Under the pieces are notes generated by a model. The model was given only the letters and a program-made list of their open reading frames with translations. It did not search any database and had not been told where the DNA came from. From the NCBI GenBank assembly GCA_036381195.1, contig DASVDH010000086.1:1-43292 (forward strand): 43,292 nt of DNA, given 5' to 3'. This DNA comes from RSA9 sp036381195 (GTDB taxonomy: Bacteria; Gemmatimonadota; Gemmatimonadetes; Longimicrobiales; RSA9). Positions 17,271 through 24,223 of this stretch are shown here, one piece after another; within the stretch, counting starts at the first letter, position 1, and each line of letters begins with the position of its first letter. Made by a program: the position numbers and the translations under genes.

Positions 17271-19040
17271 TCAATCCCACCACCCCTGCAGGTACCACTC
17301 GTCGCTGCGCACGTCGCGGAACAGCCAGACCAGCACGCCGTCCGCGGTCACGCAGCGGAAGTACTCGCGCGCGTAGGCATCGCCCCAGCGGTCGCCCGAG
17401 ACGCGGTCGGGCCCTGCCGCGACCACCAGCTCCTGCACGCCCCGGCCGTCGCGGTAGCGGACCGGGACGCGATGGTCGCGCCGCGCCGCCGTCTCCACGC
17501 GGATGCGCCGCGGCTCGGCGAGGAGCTGGAGCGTCAGGTGGGCAGCGGCGGGGTCGCCGCTCCACGCGACCGGCGCGGACACCGGAGAGCGCCCGCCGGC
17601 GTGCCCGGGCCGGCTGTTCGAGAGCACCGGGGGCGTGGTGCGTGGTGGGATGCTCGCGCCCACGCCCGCCGGGCCCGCCCCCGGCCGCAGACCCGCTCGC
17701 CCGCGGCCGGAGACGGCTCCGTGCGACGACGCCGCGGCCTCCGCGGGGTCCAGCGCGACCCAGCGCGTGCGGCGCTCGGCGAGCGGGTGCGCGTCGACAT
17801 CGGGCCGGACCACCACCTCGCCCTGGATCTCGAGCAGCCGCGCCACCGCCTGCTCGACGGCCTCGGCGGTGGCGAAGCCGTGGTCGAAGAGGTCGCCCTG
17901 GCGCGCGGCCGCGGCCTCCGTCGCCCCGACCTCGAGCGCGACGCCGGTCACGGCGTCCGGCACCGTCAGCCGCTCGAGCTCCGCGCGGATCAGGCGCAGC
18001 CATGCCGCGCGGCTCGCCGTGGGGCGCGCCGGCCTGAGCACGCGCCGCCACACCTGCCCGTTCGCCAGCGGCAACGCGAGCGTCATGCTGCGCGCGTGCT
18101 CGCCACGCGCCCGCAGCCCCTCGCACAGCCCGCCCAGCAGCGCGTTGGCCGTGAAGACCAGGCGCGCCGGATCCGTGAGCACGTAGTCCAGGAAGTCCAG
18201 GGACGCGCGCGGCCGCTCCGGCGGAGGCGGCCCGAACAGCGGGCGCGCATCCTCCGCGCGCGCCCGCCGCCACAGCGCGACACCCTCCGGCCCGAACCGC
18301 ACCTCGACCGCCTCCCGGTCCAGTGCGGCCAGCTCGCCGCAGCGCTCGATCCCCACCCCCTCCAGCGCTGCGGCGAGACGCGGCTCCGGGTCGAGCAGCG
18401 CGAGCGGGAGCGGCGCGAGGAACTCGCGATCGTTGCCCTGGCCCACCACCACGACCCCGGGCCTGGGCGAGGGCGGCCCTTCCGCCGCCGCGACGCGCGC
18501 CGCGGCTTCGGCCGCGGCCGGCGTCAGGGCGACGCCCGCGCCTGCGCCTTCGCCCAGCCCCAGCTCGCCCAGCCGCTCCAGCAGCGCGCCCGCGAGGCGC
18601 GAGGCCGGCAGCCCGCGCCCGTCCGCCCACACCACGCCCCGGCCCTCCACCACCACCCGCGGCGCCAGCTCGAGCAGCGCGGCGCCCAATGCCTCCGCCC
18701 CCGGCCCTTCCCCGGGCAGGGGCGAGGGCGAGGGAACGGATTCGGGCTCGGGCTCGGATTCGGGTGAGGTCGACGGCCGGGCACGGGCACGGGCACGCGT
18801 ACGCGTACGGGACGGCGCGTCGCGACCGCCCCCGCCCGTCTCTCCCCCGCCGTTCCCCCACCCTCGCCCGGATGGAGGGGAAAGGGTGGCAGGCCCGCCC
18901 TCGCTCGGGTGGCGGGGCTGGGCCGGGGTGGGGCCCCGGCCCGGGCGGCGGGGGCGGGCCGGGGTGGCCTCACCCGATCCGCTCCACCGCGGCCCCGCGC
19001 CGGTCCGCCAAGCCGGGATCCAGAGACAGACGTAAGTCAT
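17271..19040 (-). CDS. imuB: ImuB-like Y-family polymerase homologue with replaced N-terminal palm
   Basis: A 589-residue member of the non-catalytic Y-family branch that bridges DnaE2 and the beta clamp. Residues 1-14 (MTYVCLWIPAWRTG) are the first palm strand. Residues about 15-115 are low complexity (Pro/Gly/Arg/Ser, PESEPEPE, RARARARP) and stand where about 70 palm residues usually lie. Family sequence resumes with ELAPRVVVEGRGVVWADGRG, then a helix-hairpin-helix part (LAAALEGVGIERCGELAAL), a little finger and a C-terminal ImuB tail ending AYAREYFRCVTADGVLVWLF, RDVRSDEWYLQGWWD. A second low-complexity stretch lies near 450-500. The first 71 bases overlap imuA in another frame. The lost region is not needed for catalysis in ImuB, so the protein may still work as a bridge. 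Confidence 0.82.
   Translation of the reverse strand: MTYVCLWIPAWRTGAGPRWSGSGEATPARPRRPGRGPTPAQPRHPSEGGPATLSPPSGRGWGNGGGETGGGGRDAPSRTRTRARARARPSTSPESEPEPESVPSPSPLPGEGPGAEALGAALLELAPRVVVEGRGVVWADGRGLPASRLAGALLERLGELGLGEGAGAGVALTPAAAEAAARVAAAEGPPSPRPGVVVVGQGNDREFLAPLPLALLDPEPRLAAALEGVGIERCGELAALDREAVEVRFGPEGVALWRRARAEDARPLFGPPPPERPRASLDFLDYVLTDPARLVFTANALLGGLCEGLRARGEHARSMTLALPLANGQVWRRVLRPARPTASRAAWLRLIRAELERLTVPDAVTGVALEVGATEAAAARQGDLFDHGFATAEAVEQAVARLLEIQGEVVVRPDVDAHPLAERRTRWVALDPAEAAASSHGAVSGRGRAGLRPGAGPAGVGASIPPRTTPPVLSNSRPGHAGGRSPVSAPVAWSGDPAAAHLTLQLLAEPRRIRVETAARRDHRVPVRYRDGRGVQELVVAAGPDRVSGDRWGDAYAREYFRCVTADGVLVWLFRDVRSDEWYLQGWWD
18701..18814. repeat. Hexanucleotide array inside imuB
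   Basis: Plus-strand units in phase from 18720: GGGCGA twice, GGGAAC, GGATTC, GGGCTC twice, GGATTC, GGGTGA; after an 11-bp break GGGCAC three times, GCGTAC twice, then GGGAC. Preceded by the palindromic CCTTCCCCGGGCAGG context also seen near other copies. Units GGGCGA, GGGAAC and GCGTAC are shared with the array upstream of imuA. It encodes part of the low-complexity insert of ImuB. Confidence 0.8.
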
Positions 19041-19683
19041 GTCGCGCCACCGGCAGCACGAGTTCCGTACGGCCGCTCCACCCCATCGCCGTCGCCCGCA
19101 CCTCCAACTGCACGGCTTCCACCTCGGCCGGCTCGCCGAACGGCCCCCGCCGCCACCGGTACCCGTCCGGCGCGATGCGCGACCGCAGCCGCAGCGCCGC
19201 CACCGGCACCCCCGCCGTCAGCATCACCAGCGCGCCGCCACCCTCCCGCGCCGCACGCGCCAGCCGCACCGCTTCCGTCCCCACCGCCTCCGCTCCCGAG
19301 ACCACCACCAGCGCGAACCCGCCCGAGCGGAGCAGCTCCTCCGCGCTCACCAGCGCTGCGCGCCCCCGCCCGCCCACGGCCGGTCGCACCAGCAGCGGGC
19401 CCGCCCGCCAGAACTCTCCCGCCACCACCCCGCCCCCGTCCACCCACGCCGCCCGCTCCCCCCGCTCCACCGCCGCCAGACACGCCGCCTGGAGCACCGC
19501 CGTCGCCCCGCCGCCCGGCACCCATGCTGTCAGCCGGCCCCGCGGCAGCCCTCCACCCGGCAGCATGCGATCCAGCTCGCCCAGTCCCGTCGCGACCGCC
19601 CCTGCCGTCCGGTACGTGACCGGCACCGCGTCCGGGAACCGGCCCTCCAGCAGCTTGCGTAGCTCGTGCAGCGGAACGGCCAT
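18970..19683 (-). CDS. imuA: ImuA-like RecA-fold protein
   Basis: A 237-residue RecA/SulA-like protein, the first gene of the imuA-imuB unit. It opens HELRKLLEGRFPD, then TGLGELDRMLPGGGLPRGRL, the usual ImuA lead-in to the nucleotide-binding loop. The Walker A position reads WVPGGGATAVL, lacking the lysine, and a hydrophobic strand FALVVVSGAE stands at Walker B. ImuA modulates the ImuB-DnaE2 mutasome; binding to RecA and ImuB is known in other species. The start is ATG 19683 with GGGGGAAAGAG just upstream. The stop lies 71 bases inside imuB, so the two are translationally linked. A direct-repeat operator shared with dnaE2 lies about 55 bp upstream. Confidence 0.8.
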   Translation of the reverse strand: MAVPLHELRKLLEGRFPDAVPVTYRTAGAVATGLGELDRMLPGGGLPRGRLTAWVPGGGATAVLQAACLAAVERGERAAWVDGGGVVAGEFWRAGPLLVRPAVGGRGRAALVSAEELLRSGGFALVVVSGAEAVGTEAVRLARAAREGGGALVMLTAGVPVAALRLRSRIAPDGYRWRRGPFGEPAEVEAVQLEVRATAMGWSGRTELVLPVARHDLRLSLDPGLADRRGAAVERIG

Positions 19684-19737
19684 GCTCTTTCCCCCGCCGT
19701 GCCCCCTCTGGCAGCATCTCCCTCGACACAGCCGAAG

Positions 19738-19757
19738 CCGAAGATAAGCCGAAGATC
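19738..19757 (-). promoter_or_regulatory. Tandem LexA-like direct repeat upstream of imuA
   Basis: Plus-strand CCGAAGATAAGCCGAAGATC: GAAG at 19740-19743 and 19751-19754, 11-bp period, with a third GAAG at 19734. On the coding strand TCTTCGGCTTATCTTCGGCT, identical in unit and spacing to the dnaE2 site TCTTCGGGTTGTCTTCGGGT. No clear -10 box is seen for imuA. Recognition by LexA is inference. Confidence 0.6.
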
Positions 19758-19770
19758 AGGGACGCGCCAG

Positions 19771-19980
19771 CCCCCTGGCCCCCGGCCCGGCCCTTCCCAC
19801 CCGGACCGGGCGAGGGCGAGGGCGGGGGCGAGGGCGGGGGCGGGGTGTTGGCGAAAATGCTGGCGGGCTGACGGAAGCGCTCACGGGAACGCGTACCTTG
19901 ATGAGAACCTTGACGGGAATGGGAACTGGGGCGGGAACGGGAGCGGGAACGGGAGCGGGAACGTTGATCGAGACGGGGCG
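19771..19980. repeat. Two adjacent hexanucleotide arrays upstream of imuA
   Basis: First array 19808-19845: GGGCGA, GGGCGA, GGGCGG, GGGCGA, GGGCGG, GGGCGG, preceded by CCCCTGGCCCCCGGCCC. Second array, sixteen in-phase units from 19885: GGGAAC, GCGTAC, CTTGAT, GAGAAC, CTTGAC, GGGAAT, GGGAAC, TGGGGC, then GGGAAC and GGGAGC alternating, GGGAAC, GTTGAT, CGAGAC, GGGGCG. No coding frame is supported. Confidence 0.85.
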
Positions 19981-20097
19981 TCAGGGCCGTGCGCACCGGT
20001 TCCGGCCGTTCCCTCGCCCTCGCCAGGGCGGCAGGGCCGGGGTGGATGGGGGCCCTCGCCCCCGCCCGGGCGGGGTGGCGGCGGGGCGGGGCCGCGC

Positions 20098-20126
20098 CTG
20101 GCATCCCGCCCAGGAATCGGCTATCC
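20098..20126 (+). promoter_or_regulatory. Promoter of the M49-like peptidase gene
   Basis: CTGGCA (20098-20103), 17-bp spacer, TATCCT (20121-20126), about 45 bp before the ATG. The architecture matches the sucA promoter (CTGGAC, 17 bp, TATCTT). Confidence 0.55.
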
Positions 20127-20172
20127 TACACCGACAACACACGATCCGAGAATCCCATCCACGGGAGTCCCC

Positions 20173-21876
20173 ATGACCCGATTCGCCGTGGCCGCCGCTG
20201 CGTTCGGCGCCCTGCTCGCCGCCTGCTCCGCCGGCCCCGCGGACGAGGAGGCGCCCATCGCCATGCTCGCACCCGGCATGACGCCCGAGGAGCTCGAGGC
20301 GCGCGTCGCGCGCTTCGCACCCGCCGCCATCGACTTCGACGACTCCGTGCTCGAGCCCTGGGAGAAGCAGGTGCTCGTCCGGCTCATCAAGGCCTCGGAC
20401 ATCATGCACGAGCTCTTCGCGAAGCAGGTCTCGCCGCGGAACGCCGAGTGGCGTGCCCAGCTCGAGTCGCAGAGGGGTGCGGGCAAGGAGGCCGCGCTCG
20501 CGCTGTTCGACATCATGGTCGGCCCGTGGGACCGCCTTGAGCACGACGAGCCGTTCCTGGACGTCGGCCCCAAGCCCGCAGGCGCCGGCTATTACCCGGC
20601 CGACCTCACGCGCGAACAGTTCGAGCAGTGGCTCGTCGACCACCCGGAGGACCGCCAGGCCTTCACCGGCTACTTCTCGGTGATCAAGCGCGAGAAGGGC
20701 GTGCTGGTCGCGGTGCCGTACTCCGTCGAGTACCGCGCCGAGCTGGAGCGCGCCGCCGCGCTGCTGCGTGAGGCCGCGGACCTCTCGCAGAACGAGTCGC
20801 TCTCCAATTACCTGCGCACGCGCGCGGCCGCGTTCCTCTCGAACGACTACTTCGAGAGCGACATGGCGTGGATGGACATCACGGGCAGCCGGATCGAGCC
20901 CACGATCGGGCCCTACGAGGTCTACGAGGACCAGCTCATGGGCTACAAGGCCGCGTTCGAGAGCTTCGTCACCGTCGCCGATTCGGCGGCGAGCGCGGAG
21001 CTCGAGCGGCTCAAGGGCAGCATGCGGAGTCTCGAGGAGCGGCTGCCCATCGAGGACCGCTACAAGAACCTGGACCGTGGCTTCGAGAGCCCGATCCGCG
21101 TGGTGGACGTCGCCTACACCGCGGGCGACACGCGCGCCGGCGTGCAGACCATCGCGTTCAACCTGCCGAACGACGAGCGCGTGCGCGAGGCGAAGGGCTC
21201 GAAGAAGGTGATGCTGCGCAACGTCGCGCGCGCCAAGTTCGAGCGCATCCTCACGCCGATCGCGCAGGAGGTGCTCGACCCCGCGCTCGCCGCCGATGTC
21301 GAGTTCCACCCGTGGTTCACCGGCGTGCTGATGCACGAGCTCGCGCACGGCCTCGGCCCCGGCTTCATCACGACGGAGTCGGGCGCGCGCATCACGGTCA
21401 ACCAGGCGCTCAAGGAGCACTACTCCGCGATCGAGGAGGCGAAGGCGGACGTCACGGGGCTGCACAACCTCACCATGCTCCAGGGCGACGGCGTCTACGA
21501 CGCCGACTTCGTCCGCCGCGCCTACGTCGGCCACCTCGCGGACATCTTCCGCGCGACGCGCTTCGGCGCGAACGAGGCGCACGGGCGCGCGAACCTGCTG
21601 CAGTTCAACTGGCTGTGGGAGAAGGGCGTCATCCGTCACGACCCGGAGACCGGCCGCTTCAGCGCCGACGTGAACGCGCTCGTCGAGGGCTTCCGTTCCC
21701 TCGCCACCGAGCTGCTCACGCTCCAGGCCAGGGGCGACTACGCGAAGGCCGGCGAGCTGCTCGAGCGCTACGGCACCATGCGGCCCGAGATGCGGGCCGC
21801 GCTCGACCGGCTCGACACCGTACCCGTCGACATCCGGCCGCAGTACACGGTGCTGGAGAAGCTGAAGGGCTGGTAG
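20173..21876 (+). CDS. M49-like (dipeptidyl-peptidase III-related) zinc peptidase, lipoprotein
   Basis: A 567-residue lipoprotein (lipobox LLAAC) resembling bacterial homologues of dipeptidyl-peptidase III. Zinc site: LMHELAHGLGPG with H388, E389 and H392, and downstream IEEAKADVTGLHN (E421/E422), which corresponds to the EECRAE motif of M49. Classical M49 enzymes have a six-residue HExxGH; here the spacing is HExxH. The N-terminal half is helical and carries SRIEPTIGPYEVYEDQLMGY, a conserved substrate-cleft segment of the family. It probably trims short peptides in the periplasm; activity is not proven. Single gene, convergent with the Uma2 gene (7-bp gap), with its own promoter. Confidence 0.8.
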   Translation: MTRFAVAAAAFGALLAACSAGPADEEAPIAMLAPGMTPEELEARVARFAPAAIDFDDSVLEPWEKQVLVRLIKASDIMHELFAKQVSPRNAEWRAQLESQRGAGKEAALALFDIMVGPWDRLEHDEPFLDVGPKPAGAGYYPADLTREQFEQWLVDHPEDRQAFTGYFSVIKREKGVLVAVPYSVEYRAELERAAALLREAADLSQNESLSNYLRTRAAAFLSNDYFESDMAWMDITGSRIEPTIGPYEVYEDQLMGYKAAFESFVTVADSAASAELERLKGSMRSLEERLPIEDRYKNLDRGFESPIRVVDVAYTAGDTRAGVQTIAFNLPNDERVREAKGSKKVMLRNVARAKFERILTPIAQEVLDPALAADVEFHPWFTGVLMHELAHGLGPGFITTESGARITVNQALKEHYSAIEEAKADVTGLHNLTMLQGDGVYDADFVRRAYVGHLADIFRATRFGANEAHGRANLLQFNWLWEKGVIRHDPETGRFSADVNALVEGFRSLATELLTLQARGDYAKAGELLERYGTMRPEMRAALDRLDTVPVDIRPQYTVLEKLKGW

Positions 21877-21883
21877 CGAGGCA

Positions 21884-22441
21884 TCACAGCGGCCGGAACA
21901 CCTCGTCCAGGTCGAGGACGAGCGGCTCGCCGGCGCCCGCGGGGCGCCAGGCGAGCCGTTCCGTTACCCGCTCCGGCTCGCGCGCGAGCCCCGTGAACCG
22001 CCAGACCCAGACCACACGCTCCTCCGGGTCCGCCACCCAGTACTCGGGCACCCCGAAGTCGCCGTAGCGGCGCGGCTTCTTCACGAGATCGATCGACGAC
22101 GACGTCGGCGAGAGCACCTCCACGACCAGGCCCGGCGGCTTCTCTACGCCACGGTCGGTGATGCCGTCCCGCGCCGCCTCCGGCACGAACACCAGGTCCG
22201 GCCGCAGGAACTGGCCCGTCACGAAGAGCAGGTCCACGTCCGGCAGCACCACGCCAAGCCCATGCCGCTCCACGTACTGCCGCAACGTGATCAGCAGATT
22301 GCTCATCACGTACTGGTGCCGCGGCGACGGCGCCGGGGTCACGAGCACCTCACCGTCGATGACCTCGTAGCGGTTGCCGTCGTCCGGGAAGCGCGCGTAC
22401 TCGGCATACGTCCAGGTGTAGCGCGAGGTCGGCTGGTTCAT
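21884..22441 (-). CDS. Uma2-family putative endonuclease
   Basis: A 185-residue protein of the Uma2 family (PD-(D/E)XK fold, formerly DUF820). Seen: YAEYARFPDDGNRYEVIDGEVL at the N-terminus, the acidic FLRPDLVFV strand and PPGLVVEVLSPTSSSIDLVKKPRRYGDFGVPEYWVADPEE, with D, E and K placed as in the family active site. Biological role unknown; such genes are often multi-copy in genomes. The start ATG 22441 has GGGAGAGAG upstream. A broken relative lies 0.9 kb away on the other strand. Confidence 0.85.
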   Translation of the reverse strand: MNQPTSRYTWTYAEYARFPDDGNRYEVIDGEVLVTPAPSPRHQYVMSNLLITLRQYVERHGLGVVLPDVDLLFVTGQFLRPDLVFVPEAARDGITDRGVEKPPGLVVEVLSPTSSSIDLVKKPRRYGDFGVPEYWVADPEERVVWVWRFTGLAREPERVTERLAWRPAGAGEPLVLDLDEVFRPL

Positions 22442-22572
22442 TGGCTCTCTCCCGGATCGAAGATCGCAGCGGCGGCCCGGCCCGCCCATAGCCACGGGCG
22501 CCGATCCCATGCGGCTTCGGGACCAGTTTGAATCTAGGGCAAGGCGGCGGGCGAGGGGAGGGCGAGCCGGTC

Positions 22573-23313
22573 CTACACCACCGCGGTCGGCGCATCCGCC
22601 CACGGCAGCGGCGGGCCGAGCGTCACGCGATCCAACGCGACATCGCAGCGCCGGGCCATGACGCGCACGCCGGCCCGCGCGGCGTCTTCCAGCGCCGTCG
22701 CGAAGTGCGGGTCGATGTGGGCCGCCGCGCGGAACACGTGAGCATCGTTCCGCTGGACAACGAAGAAGACCCCGGCCTCCCATCCATCCTGTGCGGCGAT
22801 CTCCGTGAGCTCGCGGAGGTGCCGCGCGCCGCGCGCCGTCGGCGCGTCCGGGAACAGGGCGACGCCGTCGTCGACCAGCCCCACGCTCTTGACCTCGAGC
22901 GCGAGCCGCCGGCCATCCGGCCTGGCGAGGAGGAAGTCGAAGCGCGAGCCGCCGCGCCGCCACTCGGCGCGCTCCAGCCGCCAGCCGTCCAGCTCCGGCA
23001 GCGCGCCGGCTTCGAGTGCTCGCCGGATCAGGCGATTCGGCAGCGTCGTGTCCAGCGAGACCCACCCTTCACCCGCCGGGCTCTCGGCCAGAAACGCGGT
23101 CGACGCCGTCCGCCTTGCCCGGTCCGCGGACGGGCAGACCCAGATCACTCGGCCGGGCACGAGGACCGCCTCGAGCCGCCCCCGCTCGCGGATATGCGCC
23201 TCGACCACGTCGCCCGTCGACTCGAGACGGCAACGGACCACGAACCGGTTGGGGCGGTCAATGAACCGCGCCGGCTCCAGCGGGCCAGGGATCGGCGTCG
23301 AGATCGTCGTCAC
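22573..23313 (-). CDS. sfsA: SfsA family protein
   Basis: A 246-residue full-length SfsA (sugar fermentation stimulation protein) homologue. It has an N-terminal OB-like part (PNRFVVRCRLESTGDVVEAH, RERGRLEAVLVPG) and the nuclease-like core SRFDFLLARPDGRRLALEVKSVGLV (D, E, K) followed by GARHLRELTEIAAQDGWEAG and FFVVQRNDAHVFRAAAHIDP. SfsA binds DNA in E. coli; the precise role is uncertain. It starts with GTG at 23313; an upstream ATG is out of frame. The start abuts the Uma2 remnant on the opposite strand. Confidence 0.9.
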   Translation of the reverse strand: MTTISTPIPGPLEPARFIDRPNRFVVRCRLESTGDVVEAHIRERGRLEAVLVPGRVIWVCPSADRARRTASTAFLAESPAGEGWVSLDTTLPNRLIRRALEAGALPELDGWRLERAEWRRGGSRFDFLLARPDGRRLALEVKSVGLVDDGVALFPDAPTARGARHLRELTEIAAQDGWEAGVFFVVQRNDAHVFRAAAHIDPHFATALEDAARAGVRVMARRCDVALDRVTLGPPLPWADAPTAVV

Positions 23314-23315
23314 GA

Positions 23316-23513
23316 TTGTTCATACCCCGGGAGGTCTTCGACTATCTGGATACCCGCGGGCGGCTGGTGTGGGCACTCTATCCCGAGACGCGGACGGTCG
23401 CGGTGCATCGGACGCGCGCGGAGGCGCGGTTCCTCACCGAGACGGACGTGCTGGACGGCGGAGAGGTATTGCCGGGCTTCCGGCTCGAGGTCGCACGGTT
23501 GTTCGCCAGCTAG
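23316..23513 (+). pseudogene. C-terminal remnant of an Uma2-family gene
   Basis: Sixty-five codons read REVFDYLDTRGRLVWALYPE then TRTVAVHRTRAEARFLTETD and VLDGGEVLPGFRLEVARLF, the usual end of Uma2 proteins (xVxxYLxAGxRLVWVxxP ... LDGxxVLPGFxLxV). The N-terminal two thirds are absent; the sequence meets the sfsA start instead. Only a TTG could serve as start, with no ribosome binding site. It is not a copy of the intact Uma2 gene next door, whose end differs. Confidence 0.65.
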
Positions 23514-23561
23514 CTCAGCGCGCGCCGGAGCGGCCGGGAGCGTCGCGGCACGATGCGCCAG

Positions 23562-23784
23562 CTACCGCTCGTTGCCGGCTGCCACTCGTCCTCGGCCGTC
23601 GCTCATTGCTGGCCACCGCTCGTTGTTGGCCACCACGCGTCGCCAGCCATCACGCGTCGCCAGCCGCCACGCGTCGGCAACTGCCGCTCGTAGCCGGCCA
23701 CCGCGCGTCCCCAGCCGCCACTCGTCGACAGCAACCACTCGTGTCGGTAGCCACCGCTCGTCGCCAACCGCCACTCATCGCCGG
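23562..23784. repeat. Tandem array of 13 degenerate 17-bp units
   Basis: Units of 17 bp (one of 19) follow without spacers, for example CCACCGCTCGTTGTTGG, CCACCACGCGTCGCCAG, CCATCACGCGTCGCCAG, CCGCCACGCGTCGGCAA, CCGCCACTCGTCGACAG. Consensus CCRCCRCTCGTCGCCRG. Because 17 is not a multiple of three the frame rotates at each unit, so open frames here are artefacts. The array fills the gap between the Uma2 remnant and a small gene; nothing else is seen in 23514-23799. Confidence 0.9.
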
Positions 23785-23799
23785 CGCCGCAGCGTGGCG

Positions 23800-24078
23800 T
23801 CACGAATCACCCGTGTCCCGCACCGGCCTGCGGCTCCCCTCGGCGCGCCCGAGGTTCTCCTTCCGTCCGCCGCCCACGGTGGGCGGGCGGCGGTGACGCG
23901 CGCCCGCGTGTGTGCGCCGGCTCACGCCGGAGTACTTGTTCAGGCCGGCCTTGGTCCCGCCCTTGCCCGGCAGCGCCTCGTCCCACGGCTGAGGCTTGCC
24001 GCGCCGGATCGGCGGATTGCCGGTGCTCTCGTCCTCCACCTTCGGCCGCTGCGTGATCGGCCTCTTCCGTTGCGGCAC
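23800..24078 (-). CDS. Small basic hypothetical protein
   Basis: A 92-residue protein, rich in Arg, Lys and Pro, no membrane segment or known domain; contains QRKRPITQRPKVEDE, PQPWDEALPGKGGTKAGLNK and a repetitive basic tail that looks disordered. The GTG start at 24078 is chosen because a strong GGGGAGG lies five bases upstream; an ATG at 24099 is in frame but lacks such a site. Convincing Shine-Dalgarno and protein-like first 55 residues support a real gene; the end near the 17-bp array is less certain. Function unknown. Confidence 0.5.
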   Translation of the reverse strand: MPQRKRPITQRPKVEDESTGNPPIRRGKPQPWDEALPGKGGTKAGLNKYSGVSRRTHAGARHRRPPTVGGGRKENLGRAEGSRRPVRDTGDS

Positions 24079-24223
24079 CGTGGCCTCCCCATCGCGCATC
24101 CACCCCGCCTTCCCCGGATGGCCTGAGTGCAGCCGGCGTGCCAGGTCCGCATGCAGCGGGCGGGTGACGCCGCGCCGTCAAGGGCGCGCGCCGTCCGCTG
24201 TCACCACGGCCGCGGCGCCAGCC

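Larger units (their letters stand above)
19684..20172. other. Divergent intergenic region between imuA and the M49-like gene
   Basis: This 489-bp region has no credible gene. It contains, in order, the imuA leader and operator, the GGGCGA and GGGAAC hexamer arrays, another GGCGAGGG-rich stretch with CCCGCCCGGGCGGG palindrome (about 20007-20085), and the promoter of the peptidase gene. Confidence 0.55.

Noticed and set aside
22350..23065. Upstream extension of the Uma2 gene to a 393-residue protein
   Set aside because: The extra N-terminus is antisense-like to sfsA; homology and a good ribosome binding site place the start at 22441.
23562..23784. CRISPR-like array
   Set aside because: The 17-bp units follow without spacers and are degenerate, and no cas genes are present.
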